In this document: positions 1-8,159 of the stretch, one piece after another
How the letters are laid out: every line of letters begins with the position of its first letter
Numbering within the stretch: the first letter of the stretch is position 1
DNA from: Streptomyces bungoensis
GTDB taxonomy: Bacteria > Actinomycetota > Actinomycetes > Streptomycetales > Streptomycetaceae
DNA length: 64,000 nucleotides
Direction: 5' to 3'
NCBI RefSeq assembly: GCF_001514215.1
Contig: NZ_KQ948866.1
Coordinates: 124,001-188,000, forward strand
Translations under genes and position numbers: made by a program
Notes under the pieces: generated by a model
What the model saw: the letters and a program-made list of their open reading frames with translations, nothing else
Databases searched by the model: none
Told to the model about the DNA's origin: nothing

Positions 1-351
1 ATCCAGATCGGGGGCCGCAGTCGGCCCGTGCGTTGCCAGGTTGAAGGGCCGTGCGACGACCGCGTCCCGCTCGACCAGGTCGGACAGCAGCACCTTGATC
101 ACCGTCGCCGGCATCCGGGTGCGCCCCGCGATCTCAGCCACCGACACCGGCGTCCGGCACAGCTCCAGCACCCGGGCGTGATCCAGTCCCAGGGTGCCGC
201 GGAGCGTGACACCGGTGGCCACGACCATGGTCATCAGGTCGAAGTGGCAGGTGGGCCGGGTGCGTCCCTCGCTGACGGTGTACGGCCGGACCATCCGGCC
301 GAGGACGTCGTCCAGCAGCGGCCGGTGGGCTCCACCCGGGTCGTCCGGCAT
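1..351 (-). CDS. DUF742 protein of a conservon (CvnC-like), 3' end cut by window edge
   Basis: Reading right to left from ATG at 351 there are 117 open codons to the window edge. The product begins MPDDPGGAHRPLLDD and contains VRPYTVSEGRTRP, a winged-helix-like stretch (SVAEIAGRTRMPATVIKV) and VLLSDLVERDAV. This is the pattern of DUF742, the third component of Streptomyces conservons, which couples roadblock and small GTPase partners. Its start lies 3 nt after the roadblock stop, so the two are surely co-transcribed. The usual fourth gene (CvnD GTPase) would lie off the left edge. Family assignment is firm; the signal sensed is unknown. Confidence 0.9.
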   Translation of the reverse strand, partial: MPDDPGGAHRPLLDDVLGRMVRPYTVSEGRTRPTCHFDLMTMVVATGVTLRGTLGLDHARVLELCRTPVSVAEIAGRTRMPATVIKVLLSDLVERDAVVARPFNLATHGPTAAPDLD

Positions 352-354
352 CCG

Positions 355-750
355 TCACTGCCCCACCGACTGGCGCGGAGCGGCCCCCAGGTGGCGGCGG
401 ACGCCCTTGACCATCATGGTCATCTCGTAGCCCAGTACGGCCACGTCCGCCTCGTGCCCGGCGAGCACCGCCAGCAGGGCGCCCTGCCCGGCGGCGGAGA
501 CGAAGAGCAGCGAGTTGCTGAGTTCGGTGACGATCTGCCGTACGTCACCGCCGTCGTCGAAACGCTTGCCGGCGCTGCGGGCCAGCGAGTAGAGCCCGCT
601 GGACAGGGCCGCCAGGTGGTCCGCCGCGTCCGTGTCCAGTCCGTCCTGGGCCATCACCAGGCCGTCGGAGGACAACAGCAGTGCGCTGCGCGCGTGCGGC
701 ACACGCTGCAGGAGGCCGGTCAACAGCCAGGAAAGGTCTTCGCTCACCAC
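355..750 (-). CDS. Roadblock/LC7 domain protein (CvnB-like)
   Basis: A 131-residue protein with the Roadblock/LC7 layout: an N-terminal helix (LSWLLTGLLQRVPHARSALL), the strand SSDGLVMAQDGL and the C-terminal core LLAVLAGHEADVAVLGYEM. In conservons this protein acts as a GTPase-activating or scaffold partner at the inner face of the membrane. It begins with GTG (a second GTG follows at once) 33 nt downstream of the sensor kinase stop and is followed after 3 nt by the DUF742 gene, giving the canonical A-B-C order. Confidence 0.93.
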   Translation of the reverse strand: MVSEDLSWLLTGLLQRVPHARSALLLSSDGLVMAQDGLDTDAADHLAALSSGLYSLARSAGKRFDDGGDVRQIVTELSNSLLFVSAAGQGALLAVLAGHEADVAVLGYEMTMMVKGVRRHLGAAPRQSVGQ

Positions 751-783
751 GATCGCGTACAGCTCCTCAATGACGTGTATCTG

Positions 784-2526
784 CTAGACGGCCGGGTTCG
801 GGGCCGCGGCCGTCGGCGCTTGCGCCGGCCGCCCGGCTTCCTCGACGTGCTCGACTTCCTCGACGTGCTCGGCATCCTCTGCGTGCTCGGTTTCCTCGGC
901 CCGGCGGACGCCTGTCCGGAAGGCGGCCATCAGGCCCGGGTCGTGGTCGGCTTCCTCGGCCGGCACCTCCGCGGGAGGTGCGTGGCGCAGTTCGGGGGCG
1001 AGGTGCTCCTGGCGGCGGCGCTTGGGCAGGGACGGGCGGTGGGACTCCGGCGCGACGGTGTCGACGGTGTCGAGGTCCGCGGGGGCCGCGGGGTCCGTGT
1101 CGGCCGGAGGCTGCGTGCCGCGGGACCGTACGGCGACCGCGACCGTCTCCCGTACCCGCTCCGCCGCGCCCGCGGCGTCGGCCGCGCGGTCGTGGGCGGG
1201 TGGGGGCGTCGGGCCGTTCGGGGCCGGGGTGCCGGTGCCCGGCGGCTGCCGGCGTGTCTCCGTCGTGTCCTCCGGGCCGCCCAGCAGGGCGTACGGCAGT
1301 ACGACGACCGCCTGGGTGCCGCCGTAGACGTTGTTCTGCAGGCGTACGGCGATGCCGTGCCGGCGGGCGAGTGCGGAGACCACGTAGAGGCCGATGCGGC
1401 CGTCCGTGAGCAGTTCGTCCAGGGTCACCGCGTCGGGCGAGTCGAGCAGGGAGTTCATCCGGTTGCGCTCGGCGGAGTCCATGCCCAGGCCGCGGTCCTC
1501 GACCTCGATCGCCAGCCCGGCGGTGACGTGCTCGGCTCGCAGCAGGACCTGGGTGTGGGGCGGGGAGAACACCGTGGCGTTCTCGACCAGTTCGGCCAGC
1601 AGGTGGACCACGTCGACCACGGCGTGCCCACGCACCGTCCCCTCCACCGGGGGGACCATCTTGACCCGCGCGTACTGCTCGATCTCGGCGGCCGCGGAAC
1701 GCATCACGTCGGCCATGCTGACCGGCTGGGTCCACAGGCGGTGCGAGACGGCCCCGCCGAGCACGGCCAGGTTCTCGGCGTAGCGGCGGATGCGGGTGGC
1801 CAGGTGGTCCACCCGGAACAGGCCCTTCAGCAGGGCCGGGTCCTCGACCTCGTTCTCCAGGTCGTCCAGCAGCCCGATCTCGCGGTGCACCAGGGACTCG
1901 AGCCGCCGGGCCATGTTGGCGAAGACCTCGAAGTGCTCGCCGCCGTGCGGCCCCGCGGCCGTTTCCCGCGCGCTCGCCTGCGCGGCGCGCGGGCCGAACG
2001 CTGCTCCTTCGAGCCCGTCCAGCACCTCGCCTGCCCCGACCAGCGCCTCCGCCGCCCCGTCCAGCGCGTCCGCCACCCGGCCCGGCACCGGGCCGCCCTC
2101 GTGTCGCTGCCGCTCCAGCAGCTCCTGGGTGCGCGCCAGTTCCGTGCGCAGCCACGCCAGTTCGGCCTGCCCGCGGGCGGCGAAACCGCTCACCTCGGTG
2201 TAACGGCGTTCCATGGTGCGGGCCTTCGCGGCAGCGGAGAGCCCGGCGCCGAGGAGGACCGCGCACACGATCACCAGCGCGCCCGTGAGCAGACCCCAGA
2301 AGGCGGCCCTGTCGACGTGGGCCACGCCCGCGGTGGCGAGGAGGGCGACGGCGACGGCTCCGGTGGCGGCGACCAGCCCGGCGGGCAGCATCGCGAGCAG
2401 CACCAGGTGGCGTGCGAACGTCTTGCCGTACCCGGCACCACGCATGTCCGGGACATGCCATGCCGGAACACCGACGACCGCCTCCTCCTGCGGAGCGGGT
2501 GCGGGCAGAGTGAAAGGTTCCTGCAT
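784..2526 (-). CDS. Conservon sensor histidine kinase-like ATPase (CvnA-like)
   Basis: A 580-residue membrane protein. Two hydrophobic segments lie near the N-terminus (HLVLLAMLPAGLVAATGAVA and FWGLLTGALVIVCAVLLGAG), followed by a coiled-coil region and a HATPase_c domain with N-box ELVENATVFSPP, GLGMD and GLYVVSALARRHG. The C-terminal ~150 residues are Pro/Ala/Glu-rich and look disordered. A canonical phospho-acceptor H-box is not obvious, as is usual for CvnA. I chose ATG 2526 because AGGGA precedes it closely; an in-frame ATG at 2544 is possible. First gene of the left-edge conservon. It differs from the second CvnA at 35064-37904, which has a long extracytoplasmic region. Confidence 0.92.
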   Translation of the reverse strand: MQEPFTLPAPAPQEEAVVGVPAWHVPDMRGAGYGKTFARHLVLLAMLPAGLVAATGAVAVALLATAGVAHVDRAAFWGLLTGALVIVCAVLLGAGLSAAAKARTMERRYTEVSGFAARGQAELAWLRTELARTQELLERQRHEGGPVPGRVADALDGAAEALVGAGEVLDGLEGAAFGPRAAQASARETAAGPHGGEHFEVFANMARRLESLVHREIGLLDDLENEVEDPALLKGLFRVDHLATRIRRYAENLAVLGGAVSHRLWTQPVSMADVMRSAAAEIEQYARVKMVPPVEGTVRGHAVVDVVHLLAELVENATVFSPPHTQVLLRAEHVTAGLAIEVEDRGLGMDSAERNRMNSLLDSPDAVTLDELLTDGRIGLYVVSALARRHGIAVRLQNNVYGGTQAVVVLPYALLGGPEDTTETRRQPPGTGTPAPNGPTPPPAHDRAADAAGAAERVRETVAVAVRSRGTQPPADTDPAAPADLDTVDTVAPESHRPSLPKRRRQEHLAPELRHAPPAEVPAEEADHDPGLMAAFRTGVRRAEETEHAEDAEHVEEVEHVEEAGRPAQAPTAAAPNPAV

Positions 2527-2719
2527 CACGGTCCCTGATCGCATATCGGCCAGCAGGCCGAAAGTGTGCGAGGCACGTTACAGGTAACGGCCCTTCGCGT
2601 CACTACTAGTTATCTCGTGGGGTGTGATTTCCGGGACGCGCCGCGGCCGGACGGTCGTCTTCTCCACAACCCGAGCGGGGGCCTACGAGTCCTACTCGCA
2701 ACGGGGCTAGGAGGCGCAC

Positions 2720-3319
2720 ATGGACGAGCGCAGGTCCGTACAAGGCGACGACAGCGGGGGCCGGTTCGGCGCTCCCGTGCCCCGGCTGCGCGCCGGGCTC
2801 GCGGCGGCATCGGTCCTGCGGACGCCCCGCTGGGCCAGAGTCAGACTGACTGCCACGGGTTTCCTGCTGTTCGGCGCCGTTGCCGGCTATTTGGGCTGGA
2901 CCGCCGCCCAGGAAGATCAGACGTTGCAGGATCTCCGGGCGCACGGGCAGAGGACCGAAGCAACCGTGGTCGAGGTCGCCGGCCGGTCGGAGGAGGGCTG
3001 GGCGATCGCCTTCACCGTACGCTTCGCCACCCCGTCCGGTGGTGTTCGCGCGGTTGTCGATGTCGGAGACGGCTCGGAAAGCGATGCGAAGCCGGGAGCG
3101 CGCATACCCGTTGTCTACGACCCGTCGAATTCTGCCGAGGTCCGTTACGTCGGCCAACTGGACGGACACGAGACCGACGGCATTCGACAGGGTTCTGGAG
3201 TGTCCGGACTGCTCGCAGCGGGCTTCCTGGTGGGGACCGTCGTCGAGGTGAGACGCGCAAGGCAGCGGACGGAGGAGGGCGAGGGCGAGAGGCCGGACAC
3301 CGGACACCCCGGCGTCTGA
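2720..3319 (+). CDS. DUF3592-like membrane protein
   Basis: A 199-residue protein with a Ser/Arg-rich N-terminus, a first hydrophobic segment (TGFLLFGAVAGYLGW), a beta-rich exposed middle of about 100 residues (TEATVVEVAG ... ARIPVVYDPSNSAEVR) and a second hydrophobic segment (SGLLAAGFLVGTVVEV). The phrase P-x-VYDPxNP/S-x-A-x-V is typical of DUF3592. Function unknown; probably a small cell-surface protein. The start is supported by AGGAGG eight bases upstream. It stands alone, divergent from the conservon. Confidence 0.8.
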   Translation: MDERRSVQGDDSGGRFGAPVPRLRAGLAAASVLRTPRWARVRLTATGFLLFGAVAGYLGWTAAQEDQTLQDLRAHGQRTEATVVEVAGRSEEGWAIAFTVRFATPSGGVRAVVDVGDGSESDAKPGARIPVVYDPSNSAEVRYVGQLDGHETDGIRQGSGVSGLLAAGFLVGTVVEVRRARQRTEEGEGERPDTGHPGV

Positions 3320-3356
3320 AGCGACGGGAGGTCCCTCGGGAGCACGCGTCCAAGTG

Positions 3357-3776
3357 TCAGCCGAACTCAGCCAGTTCCCGCAGCGCCCGGTCGCCGGGAT
3401 GTGCAGCGGCGAGTCGATGGCCGGCGTCAGCGGCCCAGGCGGGTGCGGATTCGGCCAGGGCGTTGCTGAACAGGGCGAGTTGCACGCCGAGGTCGAAGCC
3501 GGGCCGGTCGCTTGCCGTGAGCCGGGTCATGCCTCGGTCCACGGCTGCGGAGAGGTCGCCCCGGCACGCCGAGACGATCTCCGGGTACGGCAAGTCGTTC
3601 GCCCGGCGGTCGAGTTGGACCCGGTCCGCGATGCGGATCAGCGACCGGGCCGCCTCCATGCGCTCGGCCGCGATGCCGCGTCGGTCGACATGTCGCGGCT
3701 GCGGCCCACCGCCTCGGCCAGGTGCGCGAACGTGTCGTCCTGGCTGTTGAAGCGGTCGTACGGTGTCGCCGCTCAT
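3357..3776 (-). CDS. Hypothetical protein with a probable compensating frameshift pair
   Basis: Not recognised. Open reading frame of 139 codons starting at ATG 3776, which overlaps the stop of the upstream thioredoxin-fold gene as ATGA. The C-terminal two thirds (from IAAERMEAARSL to ALRELAEFG) look like a normal helical protein. Between about 3761 and 3680, however, the reading frame gives a low-quality Gln/Arg/Pro-rich run, while the +1-shifted frame gives YDRFNSQDDTF and AHLAEAVGRSRDMSTDA. This suggests two opposite single-base indels 27 codons apart, which leave the ORF open but scramble the segment. It could be a sequencing error or real divergence. Confidence 0.6.
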   Translation of the reverse strand: MSGDTVRPLQQPGRHVRAPGRGGGPQPRHVDRRGIAAERMEAARSLIRIADRVQLDRRANDLPYPEIVSACRGDLSAAVDRGMTRLTASDRPGFDLGVQLALFSNALAESAPAWAADAGHRLAAAHPGDRALRELAEFG

Positions 3777-4393
3777 GACGCCCCCTCGGAGCGGGGCTCC
3801 GACGGCACCGGTGTCCCGGCCGCCAGCGCGAGCAGCTCGTCCACCGGCCACTGGTCGTAGGCGTGTTCGCCGTACTTGGCGGCGAGGACGCGGCCGTCGG
3901 GTGCGATCAGGAAGTCGGCGGGGAGGCCGAGGCGGCCGCCGGGCTGCCTGCGGGACGGTGGGCGTTCGCGTCCGCGGAGGATGGCCCAGGTGCTGCGCAG
4001 GACGGCGCGGGCGATCGGTGCCCAGGCGCGCGGGTGCAGGAGCGAGCGCGGTGACGACTCCACCCCGAACTCCGCGTACAGGCGCTTGACGGGGTCGGCG
4101 ATGACGGCGAAGGGGAGGTCGGTCGCGTACTCCCGCAGCTCTGCGGCGGGCGAGTGGAAGACCACCACCTCCTGGATCCCGGCTCGGGTGATCTCGGCGT
4201 GCCGTTGCACCACCGACCGCAGGTGCAGGTTGCAGATCGGGCAGCCGGCGAACCGCCGGAACTGGAGGTGGGTCAGGCGGCTTCCGTCCGGTACGGCGAT
4301 CCGGGTGCCCGAGACGGCCGTGAGGTCACGGGCGCCGATGACGGCGCCGGGTTCGAGGGTTTCTGTCCGGGTGCGGCTCCGTGGTGTTCGCAT
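3773..4393 (-). CDS. AhpC/TSA-like thioredoxin-fold protein
   Basis: A 206-residue protein. Residues ~10-180 resemble the AhpC/TSA antioxidant fold: LEPGAVIGARDLTAVSG at the N-terminus, a redox motif FAGCPICNLHLRS with CxxC, then VVVFHSPAAEL and LPFAVIADPVKRLYAEFGV. The CPIC pair would be the redox centre, so peroxide or thiol reduction is likely, but the substrate is unknown. It is divergent from the TetR gene at 4474 with 80 bp between them holding inverted repeats, so repression by that TetR is likely. The gene downstream overlaps by 4 nt. Confidence 0.8.
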   Translation of the reverse strand: MRTPRSRTRTETLEPGAVIGARDLTAVSGTRIAVPDGSRLTHLQFRRFAGCPICNLHLRSVVQRHAEITRAGIQEVVVFHSPAAELREYATDLPFAVIADPVKRLYAEFGVESSPRSLLHPRAWAPIARAVLRSTWAILRGRERPPSRRQPGGRLGLPADFLIAPDGRVLAAKYGEHAYDQWPVDELLALAAGTPVPSEPRSEGAS

Positions 4394-4430
4394 GACGTTC
4401 TCACGCTCTCCCCGTTGTAGGCGTACACCT

Positions 4431-4462
4431 TACGCTTACCAGCGTAGGCGTATGCCGTACGC
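4431..4462. promoter_or_regulatory. Putative TetR operator: clustered tacgc/gcgta inverted repeats
   Basis: In the 80-bp divergent intergenic region there is a perfect inverted repeat TACGCT-TACC-AGCGTA at 4431-4446 and a second GCGTA-N5-TACGC at 4448-4462, with a related GGCGTAC just upstream at 4420. Spacing and position fit a dimeric repressor controlling both the thioredoxin-fold gene (minus) and its own gene (plus). Inference from symmetry only. Confidence 0.6.
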
Positions 4463-4473
4463 TGTCAACCGCC

Positions 4474-5100
4474 ATGCCGCGTCCCCGTTCACTCACCCCC
4501 GATCAGCTCGTCTCGGCCGCCCTCGCCGTCCTGGACCGCGAAGGTGCCGCCGGACTGTCGATGCGTACGGTCGCCAAGGAACTGCGCATGAGCACGATGG
4601 GGCTCTACCGCTACGTCGCCGACCGCGAGGAACTCGAACGGCTGGTCGTCGAGTCGGTGCTCGGAAGGGTCGACACCGAGCCGCCGCCCCCCGACGCTCG
4701 GTGGGAGGAGCGGATCGAGGTGCTGGTGCGGCGGCTGCGTGACACCGTCGGCGGCCATCCCGCCGTCGTGCCGCTGACGATCACCCACCGGCACCGGTCC
4801 CGTGCCGGGCTGCGCTGGTCCGAGGCCGTGCTCGCCGTTCTCACCGAGGCAGGCTTCGACGGCGCGCGACGCGTCGTCGCGCTGCGGGCCCTGCTGAGCT
4901 ACGTCATCGGGGCCATGCAGCTGGAGCACCTGGGGCCCCTGTCGGACGAGGGTACGGTCGCCATCTCCGCGCTGCCGGTGGACGAGTTTCCGCTGCTGGC
5001 CGAGACCGCGCACCGCGCGAAGGGCGTGGGGGCGGAGGAGGAGTTCTTCGGTGGGCTCGCCGCGCTGATGGGGGGGCTGCGCACAGACCCGGTGCTGTGA
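4474..5100 (+). CDS. TetR-family transcriptional regulator
   Basis: A 208-residue protein. The N-terminal DNA-binding domain is clear: LTPDQLVSAALAVLDREGAAGLSMRTVAKELRMSTMGLYRYVADREELERLVV, given here only to mark residues 7-60. It has the TetR helix-turn-helix with M-R-T-V-A-K-E-L and LYRYV. The C-terminal ligand domain resembles TetR_C-type regulators with a conserved helical core. It lies divergent from the thioredoxin-fold gene across the repeats at 4431-4462, and is followed after 257 bp by an MFS exporter on the same strand that may be a further target. Confidence 0.9.
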   Translation: MPRPRSLTPDQLVSAALAVLDREGAAGLSMRTVAKELRMSTMGLYRYVADREELERLVVESVLGRVDTEPPPPDARWEERIEVLVRRLRDTVGGHPAVVPLTITHRHRSRAGLRWSEAVLAVLTEAGFDGARRVVALRALLSYVIGAMQLEHLGPLSDEGTVAISALPVDEFPLLAETAHRAKGVGAEEEFFGGLAALMGGLRTDPVL

Positions 5101-5135
5101 TCCCCCTGTCATCCACCTCCCACGCGGCTGCCGGA

Positions 5136-5142
5136 TGTCACA
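5136..5142 (+). promoter_or_regulatory. Candidate ECF41-type -35 element (TGTCACA) upstream of the MFS gene
   Basis: GCCGGATGTCACA at 5130-5142 is identical over 13 bases to the element upstream of the ECF41 sigma factor gene at 15592-15604. A CGTC follows, but after 8 rather than 16 bases, so a functional promoter is uncertain. The rest of 5101-5357 shows no gene that I can support. Confidence 0.3.
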
Positions 5143-5357
5143 TTCCGCGCCGTCAGCCGCCTCCCACAGGGCGGGTGGGGACGGCTGAGCCGCGCCGCCG
5201 TGTCAGCCGGTCGGGTCGGCGTGGGCGCGTCCCGCCGTCCCGTCGCGCGCTCGGCGTGCACTCTGAACCCGGGCGGGCGATCAGCAGGCCGGGGTCGGTC
5301 CCGGCGGCGGTGCGGGGGGCTGCCCGGGCGGCGCTAGCGAACGGCGGGAAGGCATTC

Positions 5358-7085
5358 GTGCGACGGCGGCGAGACGGAGCATGTCGGGCCGGGGGGCGGC
5401 CGGGTGACGAAGGAGCGGCCGCCCGGACCCTGTTCGTGCTCCTGGCCACCGAGAACCTCCTGATCAACTACACCTCGACCGCGATGAACGTGGCCCTGTC
5501 GGCGCTCGTCGGCGATCTGCGCACCACGCTGACCGGGGTGCAGTCGGTGATCTCGCTGTACGCCCTGGTGGTCGCCGCGTTCCTGATCACCGGGAGCAAG
5601 GTCGGTGCCCGGTACGGGTACCGGCGGGTCTTCGTCCTCGGTGGCGGGGTCTTCGCCCTCGGGGCGCTGGTCACCGCCTTCGGCCCGCGCCTGCCGTTCA
5701 CGCTGCTCGGCTGGTCCCTGCTCCAGGGGCTCGGCGTGGCGCTGATGCTGCCCGCGCTGGTGGCGATGCTCACCGCCGCCTTCACCGGGGCCGACCGCAC
5801 CAGGGCCCTGTCCACGCTGGCCATGACCTCCGGGATCGGGGCGGCGGCCGGTCCTGTGGTCGGCGGTCTCATCACCGGCTACCTGAGCTGGCGGGTGTCG
5901 TTCCTCCTGGGAGCCGGGGTCACCCTCGTCGTGGCAGGGCTGGTCCGGCGTACGGCCGATGCGGGGCCCGTCGCGGTGCGCCCCGACGGCCGGCGCTTCG
6001 ACGTCCTCGGGGTGGTGCTGTCCACCTCCGGACTGGCCCTGGTCGTCGTCGCGACCCTGTTCGCCGGGCGGTACGGCCTGCTCAGGGCCCGGCAGGACTT
6101 CACGGTGTTCGGCCACACGCTGCTGGAGCGGGGCGGGCTGTCACCCGTCGCCCTCCTGTCGGGGGTGGGGCTGGTGGTCCTGGCCGCCTTCGCCTGGTGG
6201 GAACGGCATCTCGTCAGGGGCGGCGGGGATCCGCTGGTGCGGGTGTCCGTGCTGCGCAACCGCACCGTCCGGACCGGGACGTCGACCCAGCTGATGCAGG
6301 TGCTGGTGCCCAACGGGGCGCTGTTCCTGGTCCCGGTCTTCCTGCAGACGACCCTCGGCTTCGACGCGCTGCGCTGCGGCATCGTCCTGCTGCCGACCGC
6401 GGTGGGGCTGCTGGTCGCCGCCGCGCCGACCGCCCGGCGGGTCGGGCGGGGGCGGATGAGCCACCGGGCCGCCGCCATGGGGTCGTTCGCCTTCATGGCC
6501 GCCGGCTGTGCCGCGATCGCCGTCCTCTTCAGCCCGCGGGCGCAGGGGCTCACGGCCGTGGGCCTGGCGCTCGCGCCGGGCGTCCTCCTCGTCGGGCTCG
6601 GCCGGGGCATGGCCACGACGATCACCGACCTCATCCAGTCGGCGCCTCCGCCGGAGGAGGTGAGCGACGTGACCGGGCTGTCGCGCACGGGGAGCTATCT
6701 GGGTGGCGCGTTCGGCGTCGCGCTCGCCGGTGCCCTGCTGACCCCCGCGCTGCTGTACGCGTTCGAGGCCGGGGTCGGGGACAGCGGCGTGCTGTCCTCC
6801 GCACAGAAGCAGCAGGCGACGCGGACGCTGGAGCAGCAGGTTCAGATCACCGCCGCGTCCGACGACGTGCTGCGGGCGAAGGTGACGACGCGGGGCTTCA
6901 CGGGGGCGGCGGCCGACGAGCTCGTACGGATCAACGCGCAGGCCAGGGAGCAGGCGCTGACCGTGTCGGTCACCGGCATGGCGGTGCTGGCCTTCGCCGG
7001 CCGGCTGGTGGCGCGGCGCATTCCACCGTCCCCTCAGCTGGACCGCGGCAGCGGCGTCCCCTCTGCGCCGGGCCGGGACTCGTAG
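5358..7085 (+). CDS. MFS transporter, DHA2-type drug:H+ antiporter
   Basis: A 575-residue integral membrane protein with about 14 hydrophobic segments. Typical signs are the N-terminal TM1 (LFVLLATENLLINYTSTAMNVAL), motif A-like GSKVGARYGYRRVF and motif C-like SGIGAAAGPVVGG. DHA2 members export drugs or other hydrophobic compounds using the proton gradient; the substrate cannot be told. The long open frame runs upstream, but GTG 5358 is preceded by GGGAAGG and gives a sensible cytoplasmic N-terminus. Its last 52 bp overlap the convergent methyltransferase-like gene. Confidence 0.9.
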   Translation: MRRRRDGACRAGGRPGDEGAAARTLFVLLATENLLINYTSTAMNVALSALVGDLRTTLTGVQSVISLYALVVAAFLITGSKVGARYGYRRVFVLGGGVFALGALVTAFGPRLPFTLLGWSLLQGLGVALMLPALVAMLTAAFTGADRTRALSTLAMTSGIGAAAGPVVGGLITGYLSWRVSFLLGAGVTLVVAGLVRRTADAGPVAVRPDGRRFDVLGVVLSTSGLALVVVATLFAGRYGLLRARQDFTVFGHTLLERGGLSPVALLSGVGLVVLAAFAWWERHLVRGGGDPLVRVSVLRNRTVRTGTSTQLMQVLVPNGALFLVPVFLQTTLGFDALRCGIVLLPTAVGLLVAAAPTARRVGRGRMSHRAAAMGSFAFMAAGCAAIAVLFSPRAQGLTAVGLALAPGVLLVGLGRGMATTITDLIQSAPPPEEVSDVTGLSRTGSYLGGAFGVALAGALLTPALLYAFEAGVGDSGVLSSAQKQQATRTLEQQVQITAASDDVLRAKVTTRGFTGAAADELVRINAQAREQALTVSVTGMAVLAFAGRLVARRIPPSPQLDRGSGVPSAPGRDS

Positions 7086-7924
7086 TGCAGGGTGTGGAAG
7101 CGGCCGGTCTCCTCGCGGCCGGCGGGATCGAGGCCCAGGGCCCGGACCGCCGTGATCGCGTACTGCCGTTCCCGCTCGTCGGTGAAGCGGCGCTGCGGGT
7201 AGGTGCGCGAGGTGTCGACGGTGGTGTGCAGGCCGTGCGCGGCCAGTGCCCGTACGACGGGCTGGAAGGACACCGTGCGCAGGACGAACGCGCTGAGCCA
7301 TACGGGTCGTTCGGCGCCGTCCAGCAGCGCGGTGAAGGTGCGGGCGGTGATGTAGCTGCCGCCGCCCGTCAGCGTGATGAGGCCGACCTCGGCGAGTGCG
7401 CGGGTCAGCGCGGGGCCGGGTGGGCCCTGTTCCAGGTCGTCGGTGAAGCCCGCCTCCAGGAGCCCGACCTCGACCGCGTAGCGCACGGCGGGTGCCGCGA
7501 CGTCCAGGCCGAGGACGGGCACCGCGTCCGGGAGGCGTCGTTCGGCGTAGAACTCCTTGTCGCGGGCCGCGAGTTCCGCCGTCGGCATCGACCGGCGGGC
7601 GGGTGAGGTGTACCGGTCGTACATCTCCGCGAGCGTGACGTCGTGGTTGAGCAGCGCGGCGTTGATGCCGTACGAGCAGCACAGGTCCAGTACCGCGGGC
7701 GGGCGGGGCCGGCCGTCGTCGAGCGCGGACCGTTCGGCCGCGGCCCGCCGGAAGAGGGGCTGGGCGTGGTGCGGGATCTCGTACTCCAGCGGGGCCAGCC
7801 GCCGGAAGTAGGCGCGGGGGTCCGGCCGGCCGTAGATGTCCTCGAACCGCGCCTTGCCGCCCGCGCCCGTCCCGCCCGCCTCGCCCGCCTCGCCCTGGGC
7901 GCCGCCGCTGCCCGGACCGACCAT
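7034..7924 (-). CDS. SAM-dependent methyltransferase-like protein
   Basis: A 296-residue protein. After a Gly/Ala/Glu-rich leader it reads FEDIYGRPDPRAYFRRL, then PAVLDLCCSYGINAALLNHD, which resembles motif I of class I methyltransferases (D-L-x-C-x-x-G), followed by VPVLGLDVAAPAVRYAVEVG (motif II-like) and a C-terminal alpha/beta half. The substrate is unknown. ATG 7924 follows GAGGAGG; the long upstream extension in the same frame is not needed. Transcribed toward the MFS gene, sharing its final 52 bp in antisense. Confidence 0.75.
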   Translation of the reverse strand: MVGPGSGGAQGEAGEAGGTGAGGKARFEDIYGRPDPRAYFRRLAPLEYEIPHHAQPLFRRAAAERSALDDGRPRPPAVLDLCCSYGINAALLNHDVTLAEMYDRYTSPARRSMPTAELAARDKEFYAERRLPDAVPVLGLDVAAPAVRYAVEVGLLEAGFTDDLEQGPPGPALTRALAEVGLITLTGGGSYITARTFTALLDGAERPVWLSAFVLRTVSFQPVVRALAAHGLHTTVDTSRTYPQRRFTDERERQYAITAVRALGLDPAGREETGRFHTLHYESRPGAEGTPLPRSS

Positions 7925-8159
7925 GCGGTACTCCTCCTCGCGGACTCGCGGAACGCGTCTGGCACTGGTACCGGCATCATGTCCCGCCCTCTGGGCCCCG
8001 GGACGTCCGCCACTCAGGGGGTCGCGCAGGTGCACTCGGATGGTGTCCCGGCGAGAGGCGCCAGGTGGGGCCGGACTTGCCGGATCGGCAAATGCGCTCG
8101 TCCTCGATGCGGTGTCTTCCGGAGGATCGGTGTCGAGCCGACGGACCTGGAGGAGACGC

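Noticed and set aside
28..2538. 836-codon plus-strand ORF antisense to the conservon genes
   Set aside because: A GC-driven shadow: Arg/Gly/His-rich with no domains, opposite clear CvnA/CvnB proteins.
5097..5357. N-terminal extension of the MFS gene from GTG 5097
   Set aside because: It is Arg/Pro-rich, overlaps the TetR stop and lacks a ribosome site, whereas GTG 5358 has GGGAAGG and family-like length.
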